Assembly: GCF_019090165.1 (NCBI RefSeq)
Contig: NZ_JAHRIB010000100.1
Coordinates: forward strand, 1-64,000
From: Streptomyces sp. BV286
Lineage (GTDB): Bacteria; Actinomycetota; Actinomycetes; Streptomycetales; Streptomycetaceae
Direction of reading: 5' to 3'
Length of the DNA stretch: 64,000 nt
Shown here: one piece after another, positions 11,004 through 19,566 of the stretch
Layout of the letters: each line of letters opens with the position of its first letter
Numbering within the stretch: position 1 is the stretch's first letter
Translations under genes and position numbers: made by a program
Notes under the pieces: model-generated
Told to the model about the DNA's origin: nothing
Database searches by the model: none
Seen by the model: the letters and a program-made list of their open reading frames with translations, nothing else

Positions 11004-11072
11004 CGGCGACGCGGACACCTGGCCGCGTCACCGGTCCGGCCGTCCTGCCCGCGGTCCGTGACGCTCGGGGCG

Positions 11073-11540
11073 TCAGTCGGCGACCATCCGGTTCCCGCGC
11101 CACCCCGAGCGGTCCATGGCCCGTTCGCGCTGGCGTCGTACGACGTAGCGGCCGGGCGCGATGCCCGTGCCGCCGTGTTCGGGGTGGACGAGGTAGGCGA
11201 CGGCCGTGGTCTCGAGGGCGCCGAGAGCCAGCCCCACGGGGTCACGGACGTCGGTGGTGAACCGGCAGGTGCCGGGGTCGGCGACGAGGGTGTGCGGGTT
11301 CCCTCCGGCGGCGCTGCGGAGGAGTTCGACGCCCTCGGCGGGGACGTCCTGCCAGCGGGTGGACGAGAGGGCCGGGTCCAGGTCCACGCTGTGCGCGAGG
11401 AACGCGTACGGGACGACGATCAGGTCGCCCTGGGCCTGGAGCCCGTCCACGACGGGGATGGTGACCTGGCGTTCCAGATGTCCGAGGACGTCGAGGCCGG
11501 TGCGGTCGGTGAGGTCGGCGAGGGTCATGGTCGTCTGCAT
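11073..11540 (-). CDS. Hypothetical protein, downstream partner of the DUF6745-like gene
   Basis: 155 aa from the ATG at 11540, chosen because AGAGG lies 8 nt upstream; a GTG 9 bp earlier lacks a site. The protein is soluble and mixed alpha/beta. Recognisable stretches are DLTDRTGLDVLGHL at the start, a centre rich in D and V (GDLIVVPYAFLAHSVDLD), and a basic C-terminus (GRYVVRRQRERAMD). I do not recognise the family. It lies 85 bp after the DUF6745-like gene on the same strand, so the two may form an operon. Confidence 0.65.
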   Translation of the reverse strand: MQTTMTLADLTDRTGLDVLGHLERQVTIPVVDGLQAQGDLIVVPYAFLAHSVDLDPALSSTRWQDVPAEGVELLRSAAGGNPHTLVADPGTCRFTTDVRDPVGLALGALETTAVAYLVHPEHGGTGIAPGRYVVRRQRERAMDRSGWRGNRMVAD

Positions 11541-11625
11541 GTGTGTCACCTCTGGTGGTGGGAAGGGCCGGGAGGGGCAAGAACCGGGATGGCCGGGACG
11601 GTTCCGGGACCGGGGCGGGAACGGG

Positions 11626-12894
11626 TCAGGTCCGGCGGACGAGCTGGGCGTACTGCTCGCCCGACAGGCCGTACGACCAGCCCGCGGCCGCCACCGGATC
11701 GTCGAAGTGGGAGGGCACGCTCAGGCCGTAGCGGCGGTGGCTGCCGTCGGGCTCCACCGAGCCGTTGACGACGAGCAGGAGGCGCGCCGGGCGTCCCCAC
11801 AGCTCCCTGGGAACGTCGTAGAGGTGCAGGTCCGAGCCCGTGTTGCCGGGGTCGGCGGCGGTGGCGACGTGCCGGAGGGCGGCCTGCTCGATGTAGGCGC
11901 CCCAGCCGATCCGTTCGATGGCGCTGCGCCGGACCTCCACGTTCCGCTCGGCGTGGATGCGGTCGGCCGTGGGGGCGTTGATCACCCAGGCCGGGACCCG
12001 GGTGCCGTGCAGTGCGTGCGTCGCGGTGCCGTCCCCGTACCGGACGGCCGGGCCGTCGTCGCGGTGCAGTCTCAGCTCGCCGTGGAAGGCGTTCGGGAGG
12101 GGTTCGGTGTGTACCTCGGTGGTGCGCTCGGCCATGACGCAGACGCCTTCGCCGGGCCACCACCAGCCGGTGGACCGGGCGAGTTCGGCCCAGTGGTCGA
12201 GGTGGGACCGGTCCGCGGGCCGGTGGACGGTCAGGCCGACGCGTTCGTGGACGTCGTAGTGGGCGATCCAGTGGGCGTCGTGCTGGCCGTACCAGGTCAC
12301 GCCGTCCGTGCCGCCGGTCGTGGGCAGGAACTCCGCCCGCAGCGGGGCCCGGACGCAGTCGTGCAGGGTCGCGTGCAGCGCGTCGTGGACGACACCTTCG
12401 ACCACACCGCTCACCGGCACGCCCGAGGCAAGGGCGTCCTCGGTACGCACGGCCATCGGTGTCCTGCGGCCCCACCACGCCGACCGGCGTCCCGTGCGGT
12501 GGTCCATGCGCCGGCGCAGGTGCATCACCTGTGACGCCAGGCGTGCCGCCACAGGCCAGTCGTCCGGCCGTCGGGGCATGGAGTCGCCGGCCATGCGAAC
12601 CGGAGGGAAGGAGAGGGGGTCGTCCAGGACGATCGACAGGGCCGCCCACGGCGACCGCACCCACACGAACTCGGGCGCGGGGCTGCCGATCAGGCGGTAC
12701 AGGGCGGTGACGGCCGCCTCGGCCCGGGGTCTGTCGGCCGGGCGGGTGGACAGGCCGTGCGTGAGCCATTCCTGCGCCAGAAGACGCGCCGACGCCACGC
12801 GCTCTGCGGGGGATGCGGGCTGAGGGAGGGTGGTGCGGCGCGCGGGGTGCGCGCCTCGGGGTGGTCCCTGCGCGGGACCCGGGACCGCGCTCAC
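11626..12894 (-). CDS. DUF6745-like protein of unknown function
   Basis: About 422 aa from the GTG at 12894 (a purine-rich stretch precedes it); a TTG at 12966 would add 24 residues. The C-terminal half has the pattern I associate with DUF6745: AERNVEVRRSAIERIGWGAY, followed by DLHLYDVPRELWGRPARLL and NGSVEPDGSHRRYGLSVP. The N-terminal half is rich in Arg and Trp. No catalytic motif, signal peptide or membrane segment is seen. The function of this family is unknown to me. It heads a likely two-gene unit. Confidence 0.65.
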   Translation of the reverse strand: MSAVPGPAQGPPRGAHPARRTTLPQPASPAERVASARLLAQEWLTHGLSTRPADRPRAEAAVTALYRLIGSPAPEFVWVRSPWAALSIVLDDPLSFPPVRMAGDSMPRRPDDWPVAARLASQVMHLRRRMDHRTGRRSAWWGRRTPMAVRTEDALASGVPVSGVVEGVVHDALHATLHDCVRAPLRAEFLPTTGGTDGVTWYGQHDAHWIAHYDVHERVGLTVHRPADRSHLDHWAELARSTGWWWPGEGVCVMAERTTEVHTEPLPNAFHGELRLHRDDGPAVRYGDGTATHALHGTRVPAWVINAPTADRIHAERNVEVRRSAIERIGWGAYIEQAALRHVATAADPGNTGSDLHLYDVPRELWGRPARLLLVVNGSVEPDGSHRRYGLSVPSHFDDPVAAAGWSYGLSGEQYAQLVRRT

Positions 12895-12998
12895 CGGACG
12901 GTGGCGGTGTCCGCCTTTCGACTCATCATGCGAGGGATCGTGACAGCGGGGACGGAGGTTCCGCAAGGTGTTTTCGCGCGCGGGCCGCTCCGAAGTGG

Positions 12999-13035
12999 GG
13001 GCGGCGCGGGCCCGTTTGGGGAGCCCGCGCCGCCC
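12999..13035 (-). terminator. Terminator after the arabinofuranosidase gene
   Basis: Perfect 13-bp inverted repeat GGGCGGCGCGGGC (12999-13011) and GCCCGCGCCGCCC (13023-13035), loop 11 nt, starting 6 bp beyond the stop codon at 13042-13044 on the minus strand. No U-tract. Confidence 0.8.
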
Positions 13036-13041
13036 GCCGGG

Positions 13042-15528
13042 TCAGCCCTTCTTGATGCGCAGGAACGTCACCGAGTTCGCCGGGAAGGTGTACGTGAACT
13101 TCTTCGCCACTCCCGTGAACGTGGACGTCACCGGCGCGACGGCCGTGGCCGTCTCGGTGTTCACGGCGTCGGGCGCGGCGGCGAGCGTCGTCACCTCGGC
13201 CTTCGGCCGGACCTTCGCGCCACCGAGGTCGATCGCCGTACGGGCGTCCGCCGCCTGGGCGTTGACCACCTTGACGATGAGGTCACCGGTCTTCCTGTCC
13301 TTCGTCACCACCTGCCGGAACGGCTCGGCCGGCTTGTCGTCGGTGAAGCTGCCCCACTCCTTGCCGTCGAGGAGGAGGGTCACCTGGCGGCCGCGCACCT
13401 TGATGTCGATGTCGTAGGCACGGCCCGTCTCGATCGACCCGGCCTTGGTGACGAGCGTCGACTTGCCGCCGTCCACGGCCTGTTCGACGGCGGACTGGGT
13501 GTTGTTCCAGCCGCCCAGGTTCCACCAGTAGTAGTTGCCGGTGTCCTTGACGCCGAAGGCGACGAGGAAGCCCTCCTTGCCGGACTTCTTGGTGGCCTTC
13601 ACGTGCACGTCGTAGTCGTGCCAGGCCGGGTCGCCCGCGGAGACCATGGTGTTCTCGGCGGCCGCGTCGCTCTGCACGTACTGCCCGTCCTGGACGCTCC
13701 AGCTGCCGCCGCCCGTGTGGGTCCACTTCGAGGCGTCACCGGAGAAGTCGTCGCCGAGGAGTTCCGTCCCGTCCGCGCCGGTCACCCTGACGTCGTCGTA
13801 CGCGGCACTCGTCGCCCAGGTCGACAGGCCGACCGCGCCGGTGATGGGCCCGCTCAGCGACGGCGTGCCGGTCGCCTTCGACGGGACGACACGGTCGCCG
13901 ACGTTGCGCATGAAGAGCTTCTGGACCTCGTAGTTGGCCGAGTTCCAGGAGGCGTGGTTGTTGAACCAGATCAGGTCCGGGCGCCACTGCACGTAGTCCT
14001 CGTTGGCGAGCAGCGGGGCGTACGAGGCGAGCTTCACGATGTCGGCGTTGCGCTCCAGGCCGGTCATGAACGCGGCTTCGGAGAGGGCGTTCTTGAAGGT
14101 GTTGCCCTGCGAGGCGTACTCGCCGAGGAAGACCTTGGGTCCCTTCCTGTCGTACGAGTCGTAGCGGTCGTTGTTCTGCAGGAACCAGGCCGGGCTGTTG
14201 TAGTAGTGCTCGTCGACCATGTCGACGTTCTCTTCCCGGTTGAGCTTCCAGGCCGTGTCGAACGTCGAACCGCTGTCGTCCGGGCCGGAGTTGGAGATGA
14301 CGGTGATCTCGGGGTACTTCGCCTCGACGGCCGCCCGGAACCGCTTGAAGCGGTCGATGTACTCGTTCGGCAGGTTCTCCTCGTTGCCGACCGCGAGATG
14401 GGTGAGGCGGAAGGGCTTCGGGTGGCCCGCCTTCGCCCTCTTCCTGCCCCATTCGCTGGTCACCGGGCCGTTGGCGTACTCGATGAGGTCCAGGGTGTCC
14501 TGGATGTGCCGCTCGAGGAGCGCGTCGTCGTCGGTGGCGCGGTTCTGGCCGCAGCCGGTGACGAGGGCGGGCACGACGGGCAGCGGCATGGCCCCGATGT
14601 CCTCGGAGAACTGGAAGTACTCGTGGTAGCCGAGGCCGTAACTCTGGTTGTATCCCCAGAAGTTGGCGTTCGTCGCGCGCTGCTCGACGGGGCCGATGGT
14701 GTCCTTCCACTGGTACGAGCGCTGACGCTCCCAGCCGGACGCCTCGTCGTACCCCTCCATGCTGCCGGTGTTGACCAGGCAGCCGCCCGGGAAGCGGACG
14801 AAGGCGGGATCGAGGGCGGCGATCTTCTGCGCGAGGTCCTTGCGCAGGCCGTGGCCCTTGTACGTGTCGCGCGGGATGAGCGAGATCATGTCGAGCGCGG
14901 CCGGGCCGCCCGCGGCCACTGTGAGGCGGCCTGTGGCGCTGGTGCGGGACGCGGTGAGGCGTGCCGTGTACTTGGCCCAGCCGCCGCGGGCGGTGACGCG
15001 CCGGGCCCGGGCGAGTTCGCCGTCGGCGTCCTGCAGGGTCACCGTGAGGGCGGCCGCACCCTCCGCGCGGGCCCACACCGAGAAGTCGTAGACCTTGCCC
15101 TTCTCGACCGGAATCCCGGTGTTGTAGCCGGAGTTGGTGACGGACGAGCCGCCGTCCAGGGCGAGGTAGGTGCGGTTGCGGTCGCCCAGGCGGCCTGCGT
15201 CGTCCACGGTCTTCGCGGTGCCGGCGGTCACCCACGAGGTGAGCGGCGTGTACGAGCGGTTGTCGGCCGTGGAGTACTCGAAGGACCGGTTCTGCACGAG
15301 CTCCGCGTACAGCCCGCCGTCCGCGGCCCGGTTGATGTCCTCGAAGAAGACGCCGTACATCGTGTCGTCGATCGTCGCGCCCGGGGTCTTCGGGTCGACG
15401 GTGATCGCGTAGTCGGTCGCGTCCTCGGCGGCGGCGTTCACCGGGGCCGGGACGAGGAAGGAGGCGGCCAGCAGGGTGGCGGCCGTGAGGGTCAGTCTCC
15501 GGCGAGTGCGGGTGCGGGCATGGGACAT
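13042..15528 (-). CDS. Secreted GH51 alpha-L-arabinofuranosidase
   Basis: 828 aa. Signal peptide at about 1-33 ending near VNAAAED, ATG preceded by GGAGG. The GH51 start (GATIDDTMYGVFFEDINRAADGG) is followed by a CBM4-like carbohydrate-binding insert (about 110-215), then the catalytic barrel with the acid/base Glu in HLAVGNEENLPN and the nucleophile Glu in KVFLGEYASQG. A jelly-roll insert (about 590-770) precedes the C-terminal sheet. Length agrees with Streptomyces arabinofuranosidase I enzymes (about 825 aa). It would release L-arabinose from arabinoxylan or arabinan outside the cell. It is transcribed alone, with a strong terminator and an inverted repeat in its promoter region. Confidence 0.93.
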   Translation of the reverse strand: MSHARTRTRRRLTLTAATLLAASFLVPAPVNAAAEDATDYAITVDPKTPGATIDDTMYGVFFEDINRAADGGLYAELVQNRSFEYSTADNRSYTPLTSWVTAGTAKTVDDAGRLGDRNRTYLALDGGSSVTNSGYNTGIPVEKGKVYDFSVWARAEGAAALTVTLQDADGELARARRVTARGGWAKYTARLTASRTSATGRLTVAAGGPAALDMISLIPRDTYKGHGLRKDLAQKIAALDPAFVRFPGGCLVNTGSMEGYDEASGWERQRSYQWKDTIGPVEQRATNANFWGYNQSYGLGYHEYFQFSEDIGAMPLPVVPALVTGCGQNRATDDDALLERHIQDTLDLIEYANGPVTSEWGRKRAKAGHPKPFRLTHLAVGNEENLPNEYIDRFKRFRAAVEAKYPEITVISNSGPDDSGSTFDTAWKLNREENVDMVDEHYYNSPAWFLQNNDRYDSYDRKGPKVFLGEYASQGNTFKNALSEAAFMTGLERNADIVKLASYAPLLANEDYVQWRPDLIWFNNHASWNSANYEVQKLFMRNVGDRVVPSKATGTPSLSGPITGAVGLSTWATSAAYDDVRVTGADGTELLGDDFSGDASKWTHTGGGSWSVQDGQYVQSDAAAENTMVSAGDPAWHDYDVHVKATKKSGKEGFLVAFGVKDTGNYYWWNLGGWNNTQSAVEQAVDGGKSTLVTKAGSIETGRAYDIDIKVRGRQVTLLLDGKEWGSFTDDKPAEPFRQVVTKDRKTGDLIVKVVNAQAADARTAIDLGGAKVRPKAEVTTLAAAPDAVNTETATAVAPVTSTFTGVAKKFTYTFPANSVTFLRIKKG

Positions 15529-15561
15529 GGATCCTCCGCGGCTCCGAGAGGCAAACGAGTT

Positions 15562-15596
15562 GTTCGATATACCGGACGGTGATCAATACTTCGAAC
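15562..15596. promoter_or_regulatory. Inverted repeat in the arabinofuranosidase promoter region
   Basis: GTTCGA at 15562-15567 and TCGAAC at 15591-15596, arms 29 bp apart, in an AT-rich patch (GATATACC, GATCAATACT) between two divergent genes. It lies 34-68 bp upstream of the GH51 start, where a sugar-responsive repressor could bind. No regulator gene is adjacent. Confidence 0.35.
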
Positions 15597-15663
15597 GGCA
15601 AGATAGGTAGGAGCCAGGAGTGCGTCAATGGGTTGGACAGGAGAGGCCGGGGAGGCGGAAGGG

Positions 15664-16191
15664 ATGGCCGAATTCTGGCCGGTGGGCGATGTGTTGGCGT
15701 ACCTGGCCGGCACCTGGCGCGTGGAGCGTTCGGTGCGGGATCTCGCGAGCGGGGCTTCGGGCATCTTCGGCGGGACCACGGTGTTCGAGCCGCCGGACGA
15801 CGGCGGGCCCGGGCTCGTTCACCGCGAGTCCGGCACCTTCGTGTGGCAGGGCGTGGCCCGGCCCGCCGAGCGCACCCTGAGGTTCCTCCCGGGCGACGGG
15901 GCCGGCCGGGCCGACGTGCGGTTCGCCGACGGCCGCCCCTTCCACGGGCTGGACCTGAGCTCGGGGCGGCACCTCACCGACCATCCGTGCGCGGCGGACC
16001 TGTACCGGGGCGAGTTCACCGTGCACGACGCGGACCGGTGGCGGACGGTGTGGCGGGTGGGCGGACCCGCCAAGCAGCTGCTGCTCACGACGGACTACAC
16101 ACGGGACCGCGTCGGCGTCCGGTCCGTCACGGCGCGGACGCGGGGCGGCGCGCCGCCCCCGGCAGGGGAGGACTACACGCGTTCGGACTGA
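15664..16191 (+). CDS. DUF6314-like protein
   Basis: About 175 aa from the ATG at 15664, preferred because GGAGG lies 8 nt upstream; an ATG at 15628 would add 12 residues. The pattern VLAYLAGTWRVERSVRDLASG, then FVWQGVARPAERTLRFLP and FHGLDLSSGR, ending in LYRGEFTVHD and WRVGGPAKQLLLTT, matches the small beta-barrel DUF6314 family as I remember it. No catalytic residues or membrane segments stand out. Its 3' end overlaps the convergent phosphatase-like gene by 19 bp. Confidence 0.7.
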   Translation: MAEFWPVGDVLAYLAGTWRVERSVRDLASGASGIFGGTTVFEPPDDGGPGLVHRESGTFVWQGVARPAERTLRFLPGDGAGRADVRFADGRPFHGLDLSSGRHLTDHPCAADLYRGEFTVHDADRWRTVWRVGGPAKQLLLTTDYTRDRVGVRSVTARTRGGAPPPAGEDYTRSD

Positions 16192-16757
16192 GCGTCGAAC
16201 CGGAGGTTCCAGCGCCCGGCCCGGCCGGTGAGCGTGGCCGTCGACAGCGGTCGGACGTCGAGGTTCCAGTACGTCGACGGATAGGACTTCAGGGCGTGGA
16301 CGAGCGCCGCGCGTACGACGGCGGGCTCGGCCACGGCGACGATCCGGCCGCCGTCGTCGACGGGGCGGGTGTCGAGCCAGCCGCCCACGCGCTGCACGAA
16401 CGCCGCCAGCGGCTCTCCGCCGTGGGCCGCGGAGTACGGGTCGGCCAGCCAGGCGTCGACGGCCTCGGGTTCGCGGGCCATCGCCTCGCCCAGGGTCAGC
16501 CCGCGCCAGCGGCCCATGTCGCAGTCCCGCAGAGCGGGCTGGACGAGCGGCGCGAGGCCCAACGCGTCGCCGGTGGCCCGGCTGCGCGGCGTCGGCGAGC
16601 AGTACCGCAGCTCGGCCGCCGCCAACGGCACGAGGACGTGGGCGACGCGCTGCACCTCGCCCCAGCCCGCCTGGTCCAGTGGCCGGTCGTCGTCGAAGCG
16701 CTCGGCGAGCAACGAGTTGCCGCGGGCGGCGGCGATCAGCGTGACCCGAACATGCAT
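16173..16757 (-). CDS. Histidine phosphatase-fold protein lacking both catalytic histidines
   Basis: 194 aa with the overall layout of phosphoglycerate-mutase-like proteins (YCSPTPRSRATGDAL after the first strand, CDMGRWRGLTLGEA in the middle). The N-terminal RHG motif is replaced by ARG in VTLIAAARGNSLL, and the second His, expected in a VSHGGV-like segment, is Glu in VAVAEPAVVRAAL. The normal phosphohistidine chemistry should therefore be impossible, so it may be a pseudoenzyme with a binding or regulatory role. Convergent 19-bp overlap with the DUF6314-like gene. Confidence 0.75.
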   Translation of the reverse strand: MHVRVTLIAAARGNSLLAERFDDDRPLDQAGWGEVQRVAHVLVPLAAAELRYCSPTPRSRATGDALGLAPLVQPALRDCDMGRWRGLTLGEAMAREPEAVDAWLADPYSAAHGGEPLAAFVQRVGGWLDTRPVDDGGRIVAVAEPAVVRAALVHALKSYPSTYWNLDVRPLSTATLTGRAGRWNLRFDAQSERV

Positions 16758-16872
16758 GCGGCGATGGTGAGGGCCGGAACCTGGCAGGTCAAGAGGCGAT
16801 CGGCAGCGTGCACGGAATACTCACCGCCGGTGGATCACCCGAGGTCCGGCGCCCGCTCGGGCCGGGTCCGCC

Positions 16873-18312
16873 TCAGACCCGGCTGACCTCGTCATATGCC
16901 ACACGCAGTCTCCGTACGCCTTCCGTGATCTCCGCCGTCCCGGCGACCGCGGCGAAACTCAGCCTCAGGTGCGGCGCCGGGGGCTCTGCGCTGAAGTAGG
17001 GGCGGCCGGGGGTGACGGCCACGCCCGCGCGCAGTGCGGCCGCGAGGAGGGCCGGCTCGTCCGTGCCGTCGGGCAGGCGCAGCCACAGCTGGTAGCCGCC
17101 CGACGGAATGTGCGGCAGGGAAAGCTCCGGCAGGCGCAGCCGCAGGGCGGCGGCCATCGCGTCGCGCCGGTTGCGCAGCTCGGCCGACACGGCCCGCAGA
17201 TGGCGCGGCCACGCGGGCGACCCGACGAGTTCCAGCGCCGCCTCCTGGAGCGGCCGCGGTACGAAGAACGTGTCGACGACCTGGATCGCCCGCAGCCGTT
17301 CCAGGACGGGCCCCCGGGCGGCCAGGGCGCTCACCCGGAAACTCGGCGAGGTCGCCTTGGTCAGCGAGCAGACGTGCACGACGACTCCGTCGGGGTCGTC
17401 CGAGGCCAGCGGACGCGGCATCGGGCCCGCGTCCTCGTGCACGAGACGGCGTACGAAGTCGTCCTCGACGACGAAGGCGCCCGCGTCACGGGCGATCCGC
17501 AGCACCTCACCCCGGCGCTGCGGCGCGAGCACCGCGCCCGTCGGGTTCTGGAACAGCGGCTGGCAGACGAAGACCCGGGCCCCGGTCGCCCGGAACGCGT
17601 CGGCGAGCAGCGCCGGCTTCACACCGTCCCGGTCGACGGGCACGGGCACGGGCCGCAGTCCTGCCGCGCGGGCGATCGCCAGCATGCCGGGATACGTGGG
17701 TGACTCGACGAGGACCGGAGCGCCGGGCGGGGCGAGGGCGCGCAGCGCGGTGGTCAGCCCGGACTGCCCGCCGGCCGTGATCAGCACCTCGGCGGCGGTG
17801 ATGGCGCCGCCGATGCCCCGCGCGAACCACTCCCGCAGCTCCGGCAGCCCGTCCGTCGGCGGACGGCCCCAGGCTCCCGGGCGCCTGCCCGCCCGGGACA
17901 GCGCCGCGGCCATCGCCCGTTCCGGCTGCAGCGAGGGATGCAGATAGCCGCCGTTGAACTCGACGACCCCCGGCGCCGGGGCGGCCAGCGAGACGAGCAC
18001 GCCCGAGGCGTCCACCGTGCGGGGGACGAGTTCGGACGCGGCGTCCGCACTGAGGGCGACCTCCTGCCAGGAGGTGTCCCCCGCGGCGGGCGCGGCGTCG
18101 CGGGGCTCGGCACGGAACGCCCCCGCCCCGGGCCGGGTGACCACGAGCCCCTCGGCGGAGAGCTGGGCCAGCGCCCGGGACACGGTCACGGGACTCACCC
18201 GGAACCTCTCGACGAGCGCACGACTCGACGGCAGCTTTCCACCTGGAGAGTAGCGGTCCAGCTCGCTTTTCAGCTGGTTCGCCAGTTCACCGACACTGCT
18301 ACGCTCATGCAT
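16873..18312 (-). CDS. MocR-type regulator (GntR winged helix fused to class-I aminotransferase fold)
   Basis: 479 aa from the ATG at 18312. Residues about 1-70 are a GntR helix-turn-helix (LPSSRALVERFRVSPVTVSRALAQL, LVVTRPGAGAF); residues about 110-479 form a type-I PLP fold with the lysine in VCSLTKATSPSFRVS. MocR proteins use bound PLP or an amino-acid aldimine as a signal and often control the divergent neighbour. Here that neighbour is an EamA exporter whose possible start codon overlaps this one, so the exporter is the likely target. Confidence 0.88.
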   Translation of the reverse strand: MHERSSVGELANQLKSELDRYSPGGKLPSSRALVERFRVSPVTVSRALAQLSAEGLVVTRPGAGAFRAEPRDAAPAAGDTSWQEVALSADAASELVPRTVDASGVLVSLAAPAPGVVEFNGGYLHPSLQPERAMAAALSRAGRRPGAWGRPPTDGLPELREWFARGIGGAITAAEVLITAGGQSGLTTALRALAPPGAPVLVESPTYPGMLAIARAAGLRPVPVPVDRDGVKPALLADAFRATGARVFVCQPLFQNPTGAVLAPQRRGEVLRIARDAGAFVVEDDFVRRLVHEDAGPMPRPLASDDPDGVVVHVCSLTKATSPSFRVSALAARGPVLERLRAIQVVDTFFVPRPLQEAALELVGSPAWPRHLRAVSAELRNRRDAMAAALRLRLPELSLPHIPSGGYQLWLRLPDGTDEPALLAAALRAGVAVTPGRPYFSAEPPAPHLRLSFAAVAGTAEITEGVRRLRVAYDEVSRV

Positions 18313-18352
18313 GAGAGCAGAGAATAGCGCTACCGCACAGACTTCGATAGCG

Positions 18353-19276
18353 GTGCCCATCGTGCCTGACGGCGCGGGGACGAACGGGCCCGCCGCGGAC
18401 CGGCACCCGGCCCAGCCCGCTCCCCGGACCGGGACCGTCCTGGCCGCGCTCGGCGTCACCGCCTTCTCCCTCACCTTCCCCGCCACCGCGTGGGGCCTGG
18501 AGGGCTTCGGCCCCTGGTCGCTCGTGGCCGTGCGGAGCGTCCTGGCCGCGGTCGTCGCGGGCGGCTGCCTCCTGGCCCTGCGCGTCCCGCTGCCCGGCCG
18601 CGCCCACCTGGCGGGGCTGGCCGTCGTCGGCGCCGGGGTCGTCCTCGGCTTCCCCATGCTCACCACGCTCGCTCTGGAGACGTCGACCACCGCGCACGCC
18701 GCGGTCGTCGTCGGACTGCTCCCCCTGACGACCGCCGTGTTCTCGGCCCTGCGGGTCGGCACCCGGCCCTCCCGCACGTTCTGGGGCGCGGCGTGCACGG
18801 GCGCCGCCGTGGTGATCGCGTTCACCGTGCAGCAGAGCGGCGGCGCCCTGTCCGGCGCGGACGTCTACCTCTTCGGAGCCCTGCTGGTCTGCGCCGCGGG
18901 CTACACCGAGGGCGGCCGGCTGGCCCGCGTGATGCCGGGCTGGCAGGTCATCGCCTGGGCGCTGGTGCTGTGCCTGCCGCTCACGGTGCCGGCGGCCGCG
19001 ATCGCGCTGTCGTACGAGCCCGTGTCGCTGACCGCGCACAGCGTGACCGGCCTCCTGTGGGTCGCCGTCGGCTCGCAGTTCTTCGGCCTGGTCGTCTGGT
19101 ACCGCGGCATGGCCGCGATCGGCATCCCCAAGGCCAGCCAGTTGCAGTTGGCGCAGCCGCTGCTCACACTGGTGTGGTCGGTGCTGCTCCTGGGCGAGCA
19201 CCTGACGCCGGCGGCCCCGCTGACGGCCGCCGCCGTACTCGTCTGCATCGCCGTCACCCAGCGGGCACGGGGCTGA
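18353..19276 (+). CDS. EamA (DMT superfamily) membrane exporter
   Basis: About 307 aa from the GTG at 18353; an in-frame ATG at 18311 would overlap the divergent MocR start codon and leave no promoter. About ten hydrophobic helices in two EamA halves are visible (VLAALGVTAFSLTFPATAWGL; PMLTTLALETSTTAHAAVVVGLLPL; QLQLAQPLLTLVWSVLLLGE). The family exports amino acids, metabolites or purines. Substrate unknown; the MocR neighbour suggests an amino acid or a B6-related compound. Confidence 0.85.
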   Translation: MPIVPDGAGTNGPAADRHPAQPAPRTGTVLAALGVTAFSLTFPATAWGLEGFGPWSLVAVRSVLAAVVAGGCLLALRVPLPGRAHLAGLAVVGAGVVLGFPMLTTLALETSTTAHAAVVVGLLPLTTAVFSALRVGTRPSRTFWGAACTGAAVVIAFTVQQSGGALSGADVYLFGALLVCAAGYTEGGRLARVMPGWQVIAWALVLCLPLTVPAAAIALSYEPVSLTAHSVTGLLWVAVGSQFFGLVVWYRGMAAIGIPKASQLQLAQPLLTLVWSVLLLGEHLTPAAPLTAAAVLVCIAVTQRARG

Positions 19277-19367
19277 GCGGCACGTACGAGCCGGTCACAA
19301 CCCGTGCCACCCGCCGTAGAATTGCGGCCACCAATCGCCACTCCCGTGCGGAACGAGGAGGCCCCGG

Positions 19368-19565
19368 ATGCAAGCAACCGTAGGCGACCATCTGCTGGTG
19401 CACGGCAGGACCGTCGGGCAGCACGACCGGGTCGCGGAAGTCATCGAGGTGCTCGGGACGAAGGGGAGTCCCCCTTACCGGGTCCGCTTCGGGGACGGTC
19501 ACGAAAGCCTGATGTCGCCCGGCCCCGACTGTGTGGTCCAGCACCACGAGGACACCGCCCGATAG
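19368..19565 (+). CDS. DUF1918 small protein
   Basis: 65 aa with GAGGAGG ahead of the ATG. The sequence VGDHLLVHGRTVGQHDRVAEVIEVLG followed by PPYRVRFGDGHESLMSPGPD is the DUF1918 pattern, a small SH3-like barrel common in actinobacteria and of unknown function. Its stop is 1 bp from the stop of the convergent next gene. Confidence 0.85.
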   Translation: MQATVGDHLLVHGRTVGQHDRVAEVIEVLGTKGSPPYRVRFGDGHESLMSPGPDCVVQHHEDTAR

Positions 19566-19566
19566 G

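Noticed and set aside
12757-15582. Long plus-strand frame opposite the arabinofuranosidase
   Set aside because: Shadow of GH51; composition (Val/Gly/Arg-rich) typical of antisense frames.
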